Shown: piece by piece, positions 46,677 to 58,613 of the stretch
Layout: each line of letters starts with the position of its first letter
How positions within the stretch are numbered: the first letter of the stretch is position 1
DNA from: Lantana camara
Lineage: Eukaryota; Streptophyta; Magnoliopsida; Lamiales; Verbenaceae
Direction: 5' to 3'
Assembly (NCBI GenBank): GCA_037501455.1
Contig: CM074861.1
Span: 100,045,001-100,109,000 of the forward strand
DNA: 64,000 bases
Made by a program: the position numbers and the translations under genes
Notes under the pieces: model-generated
What the model saw: the letters and a program-made list of their open reading frames with translations, nothing else
What the model was told of the DNA's origin: nothing
Databases searched by the model: none

Positions 46677-48384
46677 GTTACTTATTAAAAAATAAGACTT
46701 TTTAAAAAAAAAATGAAGTATAAAATTATGTTTTTGTAGAACTATATTTGAATTTTGAGGAATTGTCATGTTATTTAAATGAAGGATAATTAAGTCATTT
46801 TAAAATAATTGGAGAGTTAAGCAAAAATTAAATTTTAAAATAGGGAGTGAACTTAAAAAATTTCACTTGGGCAGTATAGCCTAATTAAATTGTCATTTGG
46901 GGAGTTAACTCTAAATATTCGTTAAAAAAATATAATTTTTAAGGACATTTTATTTGACAAAAAATTATTATATAATATTTTTAAAATTCTGAATTTTTCA
47001 TGCGTGTATATATATTTTTTAATTTTTTACAGGCATCCACGTAATCTTTAATCGGCCTCGTCAGAAAAAAAAAAAAAAAATAATCTTAGCTCGAAATTGG
47101 ATTAAAATTGCAAAAAATTTTAAATTACATGATAAAATTGAAAACACGATATCGAAAAGGATTGAAGTACGAAAACGTATAAATTAAATGAAGATTTTTG
47201 CAATTTTGCCCAAAAACATATTAAATTAGCTGTGATCACTAATGATATTTATGTTGTATATATGAGTAAAAGGTATTTCGTAAACTAGATCATATTCAAA
47301 TATAATATGAATTTTATGAAATACTATTGTAAGCATATAATTATTGTCTTAATCTTTGAAAAAAATATTATAAATGCTAAAATTTCTTCGGTTAAAAGTA
47401 CTTTATAAGAAACATCACACCATGTCCTAATCGATTTATAATACTGCATAAAGGACAACCATTATACATTTGAATTTAGTAAGGGCTTTTTAATATTTTA
47501 AATAATGATTAGACAGAGATTAATTAAAAGAATGTTCATATGTCCTTAGCTAATATATATCAAAAAATTAGATCCAAAATGTCTTATGCGAAACAAATTA
47601 AACTTTGAGTCTTTAGAATGAGAAAATATATAGTATAAAACATAATAAAATTAGTTTGTGAATTTACCCTTTTATTTATTGCTATATTTACATGTGGAGG
47701 ATAGTTTGGTCAATTCATTAGTATACCAAAAAATGACAGACCACATTTTACCCTCTAATATAGATATAGCAAAAAGTAACAAAACACATTTGGTCCCCTC
47801 TAGGAAAATTCTATCCCAAACCTTACTCGATCGAAATCAACCAATTAAAAAGGCAAATATATTATATTTGTCATTTAATTTGTTACTCTCCCTAAATTTT
47901 TCACATACTACACGATATGTGTAAAATATTCATCCCCTCGTTACACTAGTTTGGCCGAATCAAGCTTGGGTAAGTACTTCCCTTTCTCTATATATCTCTT
48001 TCATCATAATAACTTACTTCAGAGATATGGTATCGTTTTCTAAAGACTATATACATGATTGCCAAACAAAAAATATTATTAGACTTACTTTTGAATTGGT
48101 GTGATCAAACATAAAGGAAAAGTTGAGAAAATATTAGAGAGGGTTAAAGTATAGACTATTAGATCTATGATCGAACAAGATTTGTCATAGAGTAATTCTA
48201 AGGCTGATTTCATGATTTTTTTTTAATTTTATTTTCCTTTGTTTTTGGTAATGGAACTGCATATATTCGGTTACTGTTCTATATATACACATGACCATAA
48301 ATTAATGAGTTAAGTTAGCAAATATGCATTAATCTCTTTATTATCCAAGAATTTCCTAAAGAGTTCATATCAATTTTCAACGTA
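46677..48384. other. Intergenic AT-rich DNA, nothing recognised
   Basis: AT-rich with A/T runs. An 88-codon frame at 47658-47924 has no family features. The missing first part of the NBS-LRR gene is not detectable here. Confidence 0.6.
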
Positions 48385-50003
48385 TTGCAGTTGCTGAGCT
48401 ACCTATGACTGAACTAACTTTGTTGGAAGGATTAGGCAGAGAAATGGTTAGAAAATGTGGGTATTTGCCGCTAGCGGTTTCTGTGATGGGCGGAATTTTG
48501 CGTCAGGAAAAAACTTCGAACGGGTGGGAGAAAGTACGTAAAAGTACTGATTCATACCTACAACATGGAGAAGGTGTATAAGTAAATAAAATGGTGACAC
48601 AAATATTAGAGTTGAGCTATAGTGTGTTGCCTTATAATTTGAAGCCATGTTTTCTTTATCTTGGATGTTTCCTAGAGGATACAAAAATACCCACACAAAA
48701 GTTGTATTTATTATGGATGGCTGAAAGGGTGATCTCAACTCAAGAGAAAGGGAGAGAAGAGACTTCAAGAGACGTCGCCGAACGATATTTGTTTGAGTTA
48801 GCAAGCAGGTGTATGGTTCATTTGACAATGGATGAAGAGTCCATATATAGTAGGTTCGAATCATGTCGTCTTCATGATTTAATGAGAGATCTCTGTTTGT
48901 TGAAGGGAAAAGAAGAAAGGTTTCTTGAGGTTGTGGATACAGAAATGGGAAGAGAAGATGTTTTTCAGTAAGCCGGTTGGCAATTCACGTGGATAAACCC
49001 CAGGATAACATTAGTGAATATAAACACCTGCGATCTCTTATGTTCCCTATGAAAGGCTGGAAACCATTCAAGGAATGGAATAAAGTGGGTTCGGTTAATT
49101 TTGGAATGTTTAAGTCTCTCAAAATTTTAACATTGGAAGGTTTTCGATATGGTGATAGAGAATTGCCCAAGGGAATTGAAAAATTGATCTTATTGAAGCA
49201 CTTGAGTGTGAAAGACAGTGAGGTGGGTAAGCTGCGATCAGGTATTTGCAAGCTACCATGTACAATCACTTGATCTTCGTACACTTGATACAATTAAATT
49301 ACCTAATTCTATTCATAAGTTGAGGAGTTTGAGGCATTTATTTTTAGATGGCCGTTTTAGGAAAATAATTTGAGGAGTGAAGTTGAAATTGAGTGGCTTG
49401 ATTAAGTTGGAGACATTGATTGGGTTCAGTAGTGAGTTGGACGACATTACCAATTTGATTAAACTGCCTAAACTTCGAGTATTCAAGGGAGAGTTTTTGG
49501 ATGAATACAGCCTATCAGTGATTGTTGATCATATCTTGGAAAAGCAAGACCAATTTCGACAGACGGATCTTATTATTTCAGGGAGAGAGGGCTGCTCAAT
49601 GGATCTTCTTCGCAAGACACTCATGTGTTCCTCCGTAAGTAAGTTGTTCATTGGATGTCGTTTGAACAAACTACCATCCTACGAACTTCAGTTGGGTAAG
49701 AATTTGATAACATTGGCATTATCCGGCTGTTATATATCGGAAGACCCAATGAAAATGCTAGAGAAGCTTCCCAAGTTGCGAGTCCTTAAATTCGATACAG
49801 ATTCATTTGTAGGCAGAGAGATGGTTTGTGGGGCAAGTGGATTTCCTCAACTCAGGGAGCTCACTCTATGGGATTTGCCCAAGTTAGTGGAATGGAGAGT
49901 GGAGGAAAAAGCAATGCCCAACCTCTCCGAGCTATATATCACCAAGTGTCGGCAATTGAAGATGATTCCAGAAGGATTGAAGTTTATCACTACTCTCAAA
50001 TAG
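48385..50003 (+). pseudogene. CC-NBS-LRR disease-resistance gene fragment
   Basis: The sequence starts in the NB-ARC domain with LLEGLGREMVRKCGYLPLAV (the GLPLA motif, here YLPLA) and runs to a stop at about 48580. The frame 48591-48971 carries SYSVLPYNLKPCFLYLGCF (RNBS-D), LYLLWMAERVI, and CRLHDLMRDLCLLKGKEERF, the MHD-type motif seen as LHD. A frameshift leads to 48977-49262, the first leucine-rich repeats (FKSLKILTLEGF, IEKLILLKHLSVKDS). A second frameshift returns at 49263 to SLDLRTLDTIKLPNSIHKL, with a TGA at 49371. 49377-50003 continues the repeats and ends KMIPEGLKFITTLK. Coiled-coil and P-loop are absent. In intact form these proteins are intracellular pathogen sensors; this copy is dead. 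Confidence 0.88.
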
Positions 50004-51195
50004 CTGCAAATTACATACATGCCACAAGAATTCTTGGACAGGGTAAGAGTGGTAGAGGGTAAAGAAGGAGAAGATTATCACAAAATCAAACACATATCTT
50101 CAATTGTGATAAGCTAGAGTTGAAATGGAACTTAATTCGTATATCATTCAGGTCAAGGGAAGCTCACTACAATCGGTTGAAGACTATTGCATGAGAAGAT
50201 TAATTACTTAAGCAGCAGTTAGAAGATTTGAATTGATATTTTAACCTTCAATTTTGACGCAAACTTTTGCATTAAGTTTTTCTTAATCCAAGATACCATT
50301 TTTATTTATTTATTTTTTTGATATATTGTATTATTATTTTGAAGGGCTGTAAATATGTTTTGTAACTCTAAATTTTACTCCATCTATTATTTACCCTTTT
50401 CAACTATCAAACGTAATAGTTATCATTTTCTATTAGACAGTCAATCAAAATTGCTCTTAATTAGCTTTATAGAAATGCAGATATAACTGTATAGTTCACA
50501 AAATATCCTAAGCAACTTATACTTTAAATTAGATTTCAAATTTCAATTTCAGAAGTTCTTAATTGCAAATAAGAAGCGGTGATAAGTCAATATTTAAGAT
50601 TCTCGAAAGTATAATAAACATAAAATGCAAAATTCTAGAAAATTTCGACATGTTTGCTACGGATCAATAGTAGTTGGTCAGAACCAAAATTGCAAGATTG
50701 TCGTGTTCAAATTTAGCTAGTGTAGTGTATACCTGCACTTTTAAAATTATCATTTTGTTGTATCGTATCATGTTAGATAGTCGTGTACTCTATCACCGTT
50801 TTTGATACTTTTCATATGAGAAGTTCAAGAAAAAATTTACGCTGCAGTATCCGTATCGTGTTCGTTTCCCAGTATTTGGATCTGTGCATCATAATCTACA
50901 CTTTAATTCATTCCGAAAGAGAAATATATATGTGTAGATCTGAGGTATTTTATACATCTCTAACAGTTAATTTTTTTTTGGTCCTACTCTCTAACAGTTA
51001 ATGGTTTAGTTTAATTTGAAGCTTGGCTTTATGTATTTCGTCCCATTCTCTTCAATAGAAAGTTATCAAGGATTCAACTACACGTAAGATTAAATTAAAT
51101 AGAAAGTCAACATTTTGAATTCACAAAAAATAAATTACTACTATCAAATATCAATTACATTTTCCTTTCTTTCTTTGACAATGTTGAAAGAAATC
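50004..51195. other. Intergenic DNA downstream of the NBS-LRR relic
   Basis: The first 200 bases may hold the decayed 3' end of the NBS-LRR gene. The rest is AT-rich without recognised features. The last five bases (AAATC) are the left target duplication of the next element. Confidence 0.6.
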
Positions 51196-51366
51196 TGTTA
51201 GGAGATGTGTTCCTATCTTCTATTTTAGGGGAGATCACGTTATTTTGGGGGTTAAATCCCTGACTTGTAGGGAGTGCTTAGCATATAAGTTGGGGTCAAG
51301 ATGTAATCTTCTTTACAATTCACAATAATGAAAACTCAGTTTATTTTCCCAAATCACTCTCTAACA
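51196..51366 (+). repeat. 5' LTR of copia element 2
   Basis: It runs from TGTTAGGAGATG to CTCTCTAACA, with perfect TG..CA borders. Confidence 0.95.
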
Positions 51367-51378
51367 TGGTATCAGAGC
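51367..51378 (+). other. Primer binding site (initiator-Met tRNA)
   Basis: TGGTATCAGAGC follows the LTR directly, a full 12-base match to the usual initiator-Met priming sequence. Confidence 0.95.
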
Positions 51379-51479
51379 GGAGTTTCGATCCATGAGACTC
51401 AGCCATAAAATCATCATCGCCTCAAACCTTTCCCGAAACCTAAATTAGCCTAAAACCAGGCAATAAACCATAACCCACC

Positions 51480-54011
51480 ATGTCAGAAATCACTGAAACC
51501 AAAACCGAACCTAATACAGATCTGTCAGTTCAGATCGCAAACCTGCTGAACAATAAAACAAACCTGTCCAACCTCGATAGTTTGTCGATTGGATTCAAAC
51601 TAAACAACGACAACTATCCCGTATGGGCAAGACTGATGAAGATGGCAATTGGGGGCAGGGGATGCCGCTCCCACTTGACGGGTGTTCCACCGGCTCCAAA
51701 GGAAACAGATCCAACATACGATCAATGGGAACAAATTGATCAGAACATATTCACATGGATAATACAAAATATTGAAGTAAGCCTAGTGAATAACGTCTTA
51801 CAGTATCCAACGGCGAAAGCTTTGTGGGATGGCCTCGTAACCACGTATGGCAGCGGCTCAGATCCCTTGCAAACCTTTGACTTGCACCGTAAAGCCAATA
51901 CACAGAAACAAGGGCAGGACAGTCTTGAGATTTTCTGGAACAAATTGCAAGCAATTTGGATGGCACTTGATCGGAAACAACCTAACCCGATGAAGTGCCC
52001 AGAGGATATCACCATATTCAACCAAATCACCCAAGAACACCGATTGTATCAGTTTCTTACTGGGATTGATGATCGATATGATCCTATCAGGAGGGATCTG
52101 TTGAAATCCGAACAAAAGCCCTCAGTTGACTCTGCCTACGCCACAATCCGGAGGGAGGCGGCTCGTCTCCAGATCTTGAAGGCGGCCACCGGCGGCGAAG
52201 AAGACATATCATCACAGGGCATGGGATCTGGGTTTGCTGTGCGAAAAACCGACAGGGGCAAGACCAACGGAGGGAGGTGGTCCGAAAATTCCGGCCGCTC
52301 AGACGGCGGTAGACGCCGGACATCACAGCAGGAGGACAAATCTAACCTGACTTGCGAGCACTGTGGTAAACCGAAGCACATTGAGGAGGGTTGCTTTGAG
52401 CTCATCGGTTACCCTGATTGGTGGGAGGGTAACCGCAAAGGGCAATCGACCGGAGCTCCGGCGAATGGAGGAGGACAGAGACGGGCGAACGCAGTAGGCG
52501 TCGTCGGTCAGGGGAAAAATACTGGTACAGCAGCCGGAGAAGGGAAGATAGGCGAGACCGTCGCCGGCGTGGCGGGTGACAACCGCGGGTGCGCCAGCAC
52601 CGCCGCCGGGGTCATCGCCAGAAATGGAGGAGAAGCTAATGTCTGCGATGGAGGTAATGGGTTTGGAATTTATAATCCAAACCCTAATTTCCCTTTATTT
52701 GAGTATATTTTCCCTTTTTCCCCAAAAACTGGAAAATTGCAAATGGACCCCCCATCTTGTGACACTATACATAGAAACCCCCAAAGTGTTGAAATGTTAA
52801 AACTGGCCCATCATACACGGTCCTCTAAACTATCTCAGTGGATCTTTGATTGCGGGGCGACCGACACGATGACTTTTGATCAGACAGATATAATTGATCC
52901 GGTACCACCCACTCAGAGTCATATCCAGACAGCTAATGGAGAATTGGCTGAAGTTGTTAAACAGGGATCAGTGGCTTTATCTTCAAAACTGAAATTAAAC
53001 AACTGCCTATATATCTCCTCCTTATCCTGTAAACTGATTTCTTTAAGTCACTTGACGAGAGAATTGAATTGTGAAGTTCTAATGTATCCCCGGTTTTGCC
53101 TTGTACAGGACATTCATACGAAGGAGATTATTGGGCGTGGTACTGAGCGGGATAGTCTTTACTACATTGATGAAGTGTTACCTACGGCTTTGTTTTCAAG
53201 GGGTACTGCAAACAAACAAATCTGGCTTTGGCACCGGCGCCTTGGTCATCCGTCCCTGGGGTATTTACGGTTATTATTTCCCACATTGTTTCAGAATAAT
53301 CATATGTTGAGTCTAGAATGTCAAACTTGTTTAGCTGCTAAGAGTCATCGTGCATCTTTCAAATCAAATGATACTCGGGTAGATTCTGTGTTTTCTTTAA
53401 TTCATTCTGATGTTTGGGGTCCTTCCCCTGTTTCAAATAAAGGAAATTATCAGTATTTTGTGTTGTTTATTGACGATTTCTCTCGCATGACTTGGGTTTA
53501 CTTCCTTCGACATAAATCTGAAGTGTATGATACTTTTGTGGCTTTTTTTCGCATGATACAAACTCAGTTTAATCACACTGTTCGAGTCCTCCGGTCAGAT
53601 AATGGGAAGGAATACTTTAACCAAAAAATGCATAACTTCTGTCAACAAAATGGCCTAATCCACCAAACGACCTGTCCAAACACTCCCCAACAGAACGGGG
53701 TCGCCGAAAGAAAAAACCGCACATTTCTAGAAATCTCTCGTGCCATACTCACAGAATCTCATGTTCCCTCCAGATTTTGGCCCGAAGCTGTTGCCACAGC
53801 AACTTACCTCACAAATCGCCTACCCACTAAGTCCCTCTCGCATAAAACCCCCTTATCTATGTTGGAAACACAAACAGCTATACCCCCCACACTCACTCTT
53901 CCGCCTAAAATATTTGGATGTTCGGTGTTTGTTCATATTCCCAAAAATGACCGGAGCAAGCTCGATCCTTGTGCTGTGAAATGCGTTTTCTTGGGGTATG
54001 CTACTCGTTAA
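51480..54011 (+). pseudogene. Copia gag-protease-integrase, ending at an in-frame TAA
   Basis: The frame starts MSEITETKTEPN at the first ATG after the leader, in good context (CACCATG). Gag (about residues 1-320) holds FKLNNDNYPVWARLMKMAI and a zinc knuckle, C-X2-C-X4-H-X4-C (CEHCGKPKHIEEGC), followed by a Gly/Ala-rich stretch. The protease has WIFDCGATDTMTF. The pre-integrase zone has WHRRLGHPSLG and CQTCLAAKSHRASF. The integrase shows HSDVWGPSPV, LFIDDFSRMTWVYF, RSDNGKEYF and PQQNGVAERKN. It ends with TAA at 54009-54011, just inside the conserved region after the integrase (VFLGYATR). Confidence 0.94.
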
Positions 54012-54101
54012 AAGGGGTATAGGTGTTATAATCCAGACACCCGGCACGTCCATGTCACCATGGATTGTGATTTTCTAGAGTCTGAGTACTACTACGCCTA
54101 A
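54009..54101 (+). other. Two in-frame TAA codons separating integrase and reverse transcriptase
   Basis: TAA at 54009-54011 and 54099-54101 are in the frame shared by the flanking ORFs; there is no frameshift. Both lie in the poorly conserved linker of Pol. Confidence 0.93.
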
Positions 54102-56033
54102 CCTAGTCCTCAGGGGGAGAGTGTTAGTGAGTCACTAGGTTGGCCCGATCCTATTCCGACCGACACTCCTGCTTCTAACTCGCTCAGTACCATCCCTGAT
54201 CCTACTCCTCCGGATGATGTCCTACTTGAGGTAAGTGGACTCCCCGAATCTGATACTACTGATATTGTTGATCATACTGCTGATTGTGATGTTGATATTG
54301 TAAGTGATGCTGCTAATACCACTTCTGAGGTAGTTAGTGACAGGTATTCTTTACCACCCAGGAGTACTAGGGGGATACCACCGAGTCGGTATTCACCCCA
54401 ACATACATCGCGAACCTCGCGATATCCTATTGGGAATATGGTGAGGGGGAGTATCTCGCCAGTTGTACAAGGCTTCCTTGGGAAACTGTACACCGAACAG
54501 GTTCCGAGAACAGTTCAGGAAGCAGAACAATCAAAGGAGTGGGTGGAGGCAATGGAGACTGAAATGAGTGCTCTACGGAAAAATGATACATGGGAGATTT
54601 GTAAGCTGCCTAAAGGAAAAAAACCGGTAGGATGCAGGTGGGTGTTTACCATCAAACACAAATCAGATGGTTCGATTGAGAGGTATAAGGCCAGATTAGT
54701 GGCGAAGGGGTATACTCAGACATATGGGGTCGATTACTCAGAAACATTCTCCCCAGTGGCGAAAATTGACACAGTCAGAGTTCTCCTGTCAGTAGCAGCG
54801 AATAAAGACTGGCCACTTCACCAGTTTGACGTGAAAAATGCCTTCCTACATGGAGACCTGACAGAAGAGGTATATATGGAGGCCCCACCAGGTTTTTCTG
54901 GTGATTTTAAAAATGGGGAGGTGTGTAGACTTCGGAAATCTCTTTATGGACTCAAGCAGTCCCCACGTGCTTGGTTCGGCAGATTTACTGTGGCAATGAG
55001 ACAATGTGGGTACATACAGAGCAATTCTGATCACACTCTGTTTCTAAAGAAGAGGGGGAAACTGGTCACTTGTCTTATCATCTATGTAGATGATATGATT
55101 ATCACTGGAAGTGATGCTGAAGAGATGAAGAAACTTCGGGAAAGTTTGTTCAGAGACTTTGAGATGAAGGATTTAGGGGGACTGAAGTATTTTTTGGGTA
55201 TTGAAGTTCTTCGGTCAAAAAGGGGTATTTTTATATCTCAGAAGAAGTATATTTTGGATCTGTTGGCCGAGGTAGGGATGGTCGACTGTAAGCCTGTAGA
55301 TACTCCCATACAAGTTAATCATAGACTCATGATAGAAGATGGTGGAGAACCAGCAGACAGGGGGAGATATCAACGATTAGTGGGAAAATTGATTTACTTA
55401 TCTCACACCAGGCCGGACATCGCCTATGCCGTCAGGGTGGTTAGCCAATTTATGCATCAGTCTCAGAGGAGTCATATGGATGCAGTTGTGAGGATCTTGC
55501 GATATTTGAAAGGCACGGTTGGATATGGGATAATGTTTGGGAGACATGGCCACTTGAATATTGACGCCTATACTGATGCGGATTGGGCAGGAAATCCAAA
55601 CGACAGGAGATCAACTTCGGGCTATTTCACTCTGGTTGGGGGAAACGTTGTGACTTGGAGAAGTAAGAAACAGAAGGTTGTTGCCCTCTCAAGTGCTGAG
55701 GCAGAGTTTCGAGGCATTGCAAAAGGGGTAACAGAGGTATTGTGGTTGAAGAAGCTGATGGCAGAAATAGGATTTCCTCATGAGTATCCGAGTCGGCTGA
55801 AGTGCGACAATAAGGCAGCTATCAGTATCTCAGAGAACCCGGTACAGCATGACCAAACAAAACATGTGGAAGTTGATCGTCACTTCATAAAAGAAAAACT
55901 TGATGGGGGTATCATTGAGTTAGCCTTTGTCAAGTCAGAGGACCAGCTAGCAGATATACTCACAAAGGCGGTGTCTAGCCAGGCATTTCAGAAGGCACTT
56001 GACAAGTTAAGAATTGGTGATCCCATTACTTAA
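54102..56033 (+). pseudogene. Copia reverse transcriptase and RNase H
   Basis: Open from 54102; the first Met used by simple ORF calling is at 54438. Motifs in order: TWEICKLPKGKKPVGCRWVF, RYKARLVAKGYTQTYGVDYS, LHQFDVKNAFLHGDL, SLYGLKQSPRAWF, the catalytic YVDDMIITG, then RNase H with AYTDADWAG, LSSAEAEFRGIAKG, KCDNKAAISI and DQTKHVEVDRHF. It ends TAA at 56031-56033. All catalytic residues I can check are present. Confidence 0.94.
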
Positions 56034-56045
56034 CTTGAGGGGGAG
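56034..56045 (+). other. Polypurine tract
   Basis: CTTGAGGGGGAG lies directly before the 3' LTR. Confidence 0.88.
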
Positions 56046-56216
56046 TGTTAGGAGATGTGTTCCTATCTTCTATTTTAGGGGAGATCACGTTATTTTGGGG
56101 GTTAAATCCCTGACTTGTAGGGAGTGCTTAGCATATAAGTTGGGGTCAAGATGTAATCTTCTTTACAATTCACAATAATGAAAACTCAGTTTATTTTCCC
56201 AAATCACTCTCTAACA
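56046..56216 (+). repeat. 3' LTR of copia element 2
   Basis: Identical by eye to the 5' LTR over all 171 bases. Confidence 0.95.
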
Positions 56217-56348
56217 AAATCCATCCTCCAATAGCCGTACTTGACCTGACTTAATTAATCATATGAAAATTTTTATAACTCAGACCATTCTTTCGTCATG
56301 ATTAGAATAATGAACACCAAATTTTGCTATTTATGACCCACATTACGT

Positions 56349-56530
56349 CATAGATTAATATTGATGGTGTACGTACGGATACGCATACCAATGTTTGATT
56401 GAAAAATATTTTATAGATTAGTATTTATGATGTATATACGGATATGAAGGTAGATGTTCGACTAAAAAACACATTATAGATTCATATTTATGATGTATAT
56501 ACAGATACATACATCGAACACAATACAAAA
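56349..56530 (+). repeat. Imperfect tandem repeat, three units of about 63 bp
   Basis: Units start with TAGATT at about 56351, 56414 and 56477 and share a core like TTTATGATGTATATACGGAT. They lie in AT-rich non-coding DNA. Confidence 0.75.
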
Positions 56531-56629
56531 ATATTGATAATTATATCAGTAATCCTAACTACTTCTAAAGTATAAGATTGCAAATAATGGAACCAATGAT
56601 ATTTCTGTTACGTGATATCATTACATGAC

Positions 56630-56632
<3 letters not shown>

Positions 56633-56682
<50 letters not shown>
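56633..56682 (+). repeat. TA microsatellite
   Basis: About 25 uninterrupted TA units. Confidence 0.95.
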
Positions 56683-56686
<4 letters not shown>

Positions 56687-56956
56687 CGAAGAATCATTAT
56701 ATTTGGGCAATTTTTTATTGTGCCATCGCAAAACCTTTAATAAAACTCAATCAAAATTCCAATATTTGTGAAGTATCATATGAAATTGGAAGTATAAAAA
56801 GAATTAGTCCATACCCTGATGGTGTTCATTTTGTGTCAGCTCTTGATTCTTCTCATCAGGTGGATTCCCAATCTCATCCTTGCACAGCCTCGGAAAACTT
56901 GCTGGAATTAAACCCCCTTCAAATTATTTAATTTATTTTCACAATAATAATAATAA

Positions 56957-57910
56957 GGGATAATACGAGCAGCCCCTGAGATATGGAGAAATTACAAATT
57001 CCCCCTAAGGTTTGAAAAATTACAAATTTCCCCCTGATCCGTTATTTCCTCTGTTAAATTTAACAGAATGTGTGATTTTACTATTTTATCCTTCATGTGT
57101 TGAAAGTCAAGGGAATATATGTAAGAAAAATCCAAAGACAATGAGGTTAATGTAAGTACTGAAATTTTTGGGGGATTTGATGTAAGTACTTAAATTTTGT
57201 AACAATCTTTTTTTTTTTTATATTTATATAAAGAATGCTACTTAATGATAATTTAATATTTTTTATAATGAACTAATTCCATAGTTAGATTTTATGAATG
57301 CTAATTTTTATTATTTTTATATTGGACATATGCATGTTTATATTGAGATGTAATTCTTTATATGTAAGGTAGATGTATTAGGGATCACCGACAGTTGAAA
57401 TATTGTTTAAATAGCTCTGATGAATATTATGTGAATTTATTAATGCATTGATTGATGTTGGTGTATTTGTTATAGTTTTCTATTTTAGAGGAAAAATTTA
57501 TTATTCTCAAATAAATAAGTTTAAATAAACTTATGCAAAATATACATAAAATTAAAACATAAACATAAGGTACAAAATAAATATGCATTAAGTATCTATT
57601 TCAATTTATACTTATAGATAAAATATAAATATTACATTAAATTATAAAATTTGAAATTAAAAAATACAAATTTAACTAATATTACAAATATATCATCATA
57701 TTTTCAATATTATTACAATTTACCCCCTAAGGGTAGAATTATAATTTTAAAAAATAATTTTACTGAGGTCATCAAAATTTAACACCGTTATTGACGGCTG
57801 GGGCAATTTGTGAGAGAGAGTGCAAACCTCGGGAGAGTTCGTAATTTCTCATATACCTGAGAGAAATCCATATTTTCGCCATACCTCAGGGGGCTGCTCG
57901 TAATTATCCC
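56957..57910. mobile_element. Mutator-like element, 954 bp, 9-bp target duplication (8 of 9)
   Basis: The left end GGGATAATACGAGCAGCCCC is mirrored by the right end, which reads GGGGGCTGCTCGTAATTATC then CC. The arms are inverse for about 40 bp and then diverge. Flanks are TAATAATAA (56948-56956) and TAATACTAA (57911-57919), one mismatch. The centre is AT-rich without coding. The ends resemble those of the element at 38254-39040. Confidence 0.83.
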
Positions 57911-58489
57911 TAATACTAATAATTAAGTTTGTTTAAGCAGCTGACCTGAAATAGTATTGGAAATTGGCGTCCAGATTTGAAGATACAAGATGGTCATACA
58001 TGTCATGTAGTTCTCTGGGATGTTTATGTTACTTGTTGGAGTGTAATCAGGTGGATTATATTTCTGCTGCTTTAGCTCATCAACAAATTGATATGGACGG
58101 AGATATGGTGTATCAAGAAAGAAGCGTAGGAGATATGGTAGGAATTGGATAGATCGATTCTTTGGTAATTTGAGATTTGGTTGATTTGTTTCCTTAGGAG
58201 TCTTGAGTTTAGATGGTTTTTTTCTTTATATTACGTGAATCGTTTGGTTTGGTGATTAAGCAGTAACAATTTCAAATTTCCCAATCTTCAATTCTAAATT
58301 CTGTCTCGTCTCTAACTTCTCCCGAGGTGTCTTACCGGATTATCTTCCTCCCCTAATTTACAAATTCTCTTTTTCCCTTACAATTTCTCCAGCCAGTCGG
58401 TCTTACCGGATTATCCCTCTTTCTCATCCCTTTTTCTTACGAGACAGAGACTGCTCTAAAGTCTCTTTGAGATACGTTCGTATAACCGT
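57911..58489. other. Intergenic DNA, no confident feature
   Basis: A 62-codon plus-strand frame (57964-58152) has no recognised family. It could be part of an older gene region, but nothing supports a call. Confidence 0.5.
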
Positions 58490-58613
58490 TCGTATCATGG
58501 GCTCTTGGATGCTTCCTGTAAATCTCCACAACTTGATCCCACTTCTTCTCCATTGTCAGTTTGAAGAGATGGTCCTCGACAAAATTTTCGTTTTTGGGTG
58601 TTTCTTCTGTCAT
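58490..58613 (-). pseudogene. Fragment resembling the start of an ankyrin-repeat membrane protein (ITN1-like)
   Basis: The minus-strand ATG at 58613 opens MTEETPKNENFVED, followed by HLFKLTMEKKWDQVVEIYRK and HPRAHDTN. This matches the opening of the plant ankyrin/PGG-domain family, in which a segment like LFKxxMxxxWxxVVxxYxxxP precedes the first ankyrin repeat. The typical next words (TALHIAV-like) do not appear; similarity stops at about 58490 and stops follow. No other exon of the gene was found. The identification rests on a short stretch and on family memory. Confidence 0.55.

Larger units (their letters stand above)
51196..56216 (+). mobile_element. Full-length Ty1/copia retrotransposon with identical LTRs, target duplication AAATC
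   Basis: Two 171-bp LTRs (51196-51366, 56046-56216) are identical by eye, and AAATC lies on both sides (51191-51195, 56217-56221). The order is primer site, gag, protease, integrase, reverse transcriptase, RNase H, polypurine tract. Identical LTRs imply a very recent insertion. Even so, two in-frame TAA codons interrupt the polyprotein. It differs clearly from the copia element at 21025-26130 in LTR and gag and is a separate family. Confidence 0.96.

Noticed and set aside
52087..52405. Minus-strand frames up to 89 codons
   Set aside because: They are antisense to the GC-rich gag region of copia element 2.
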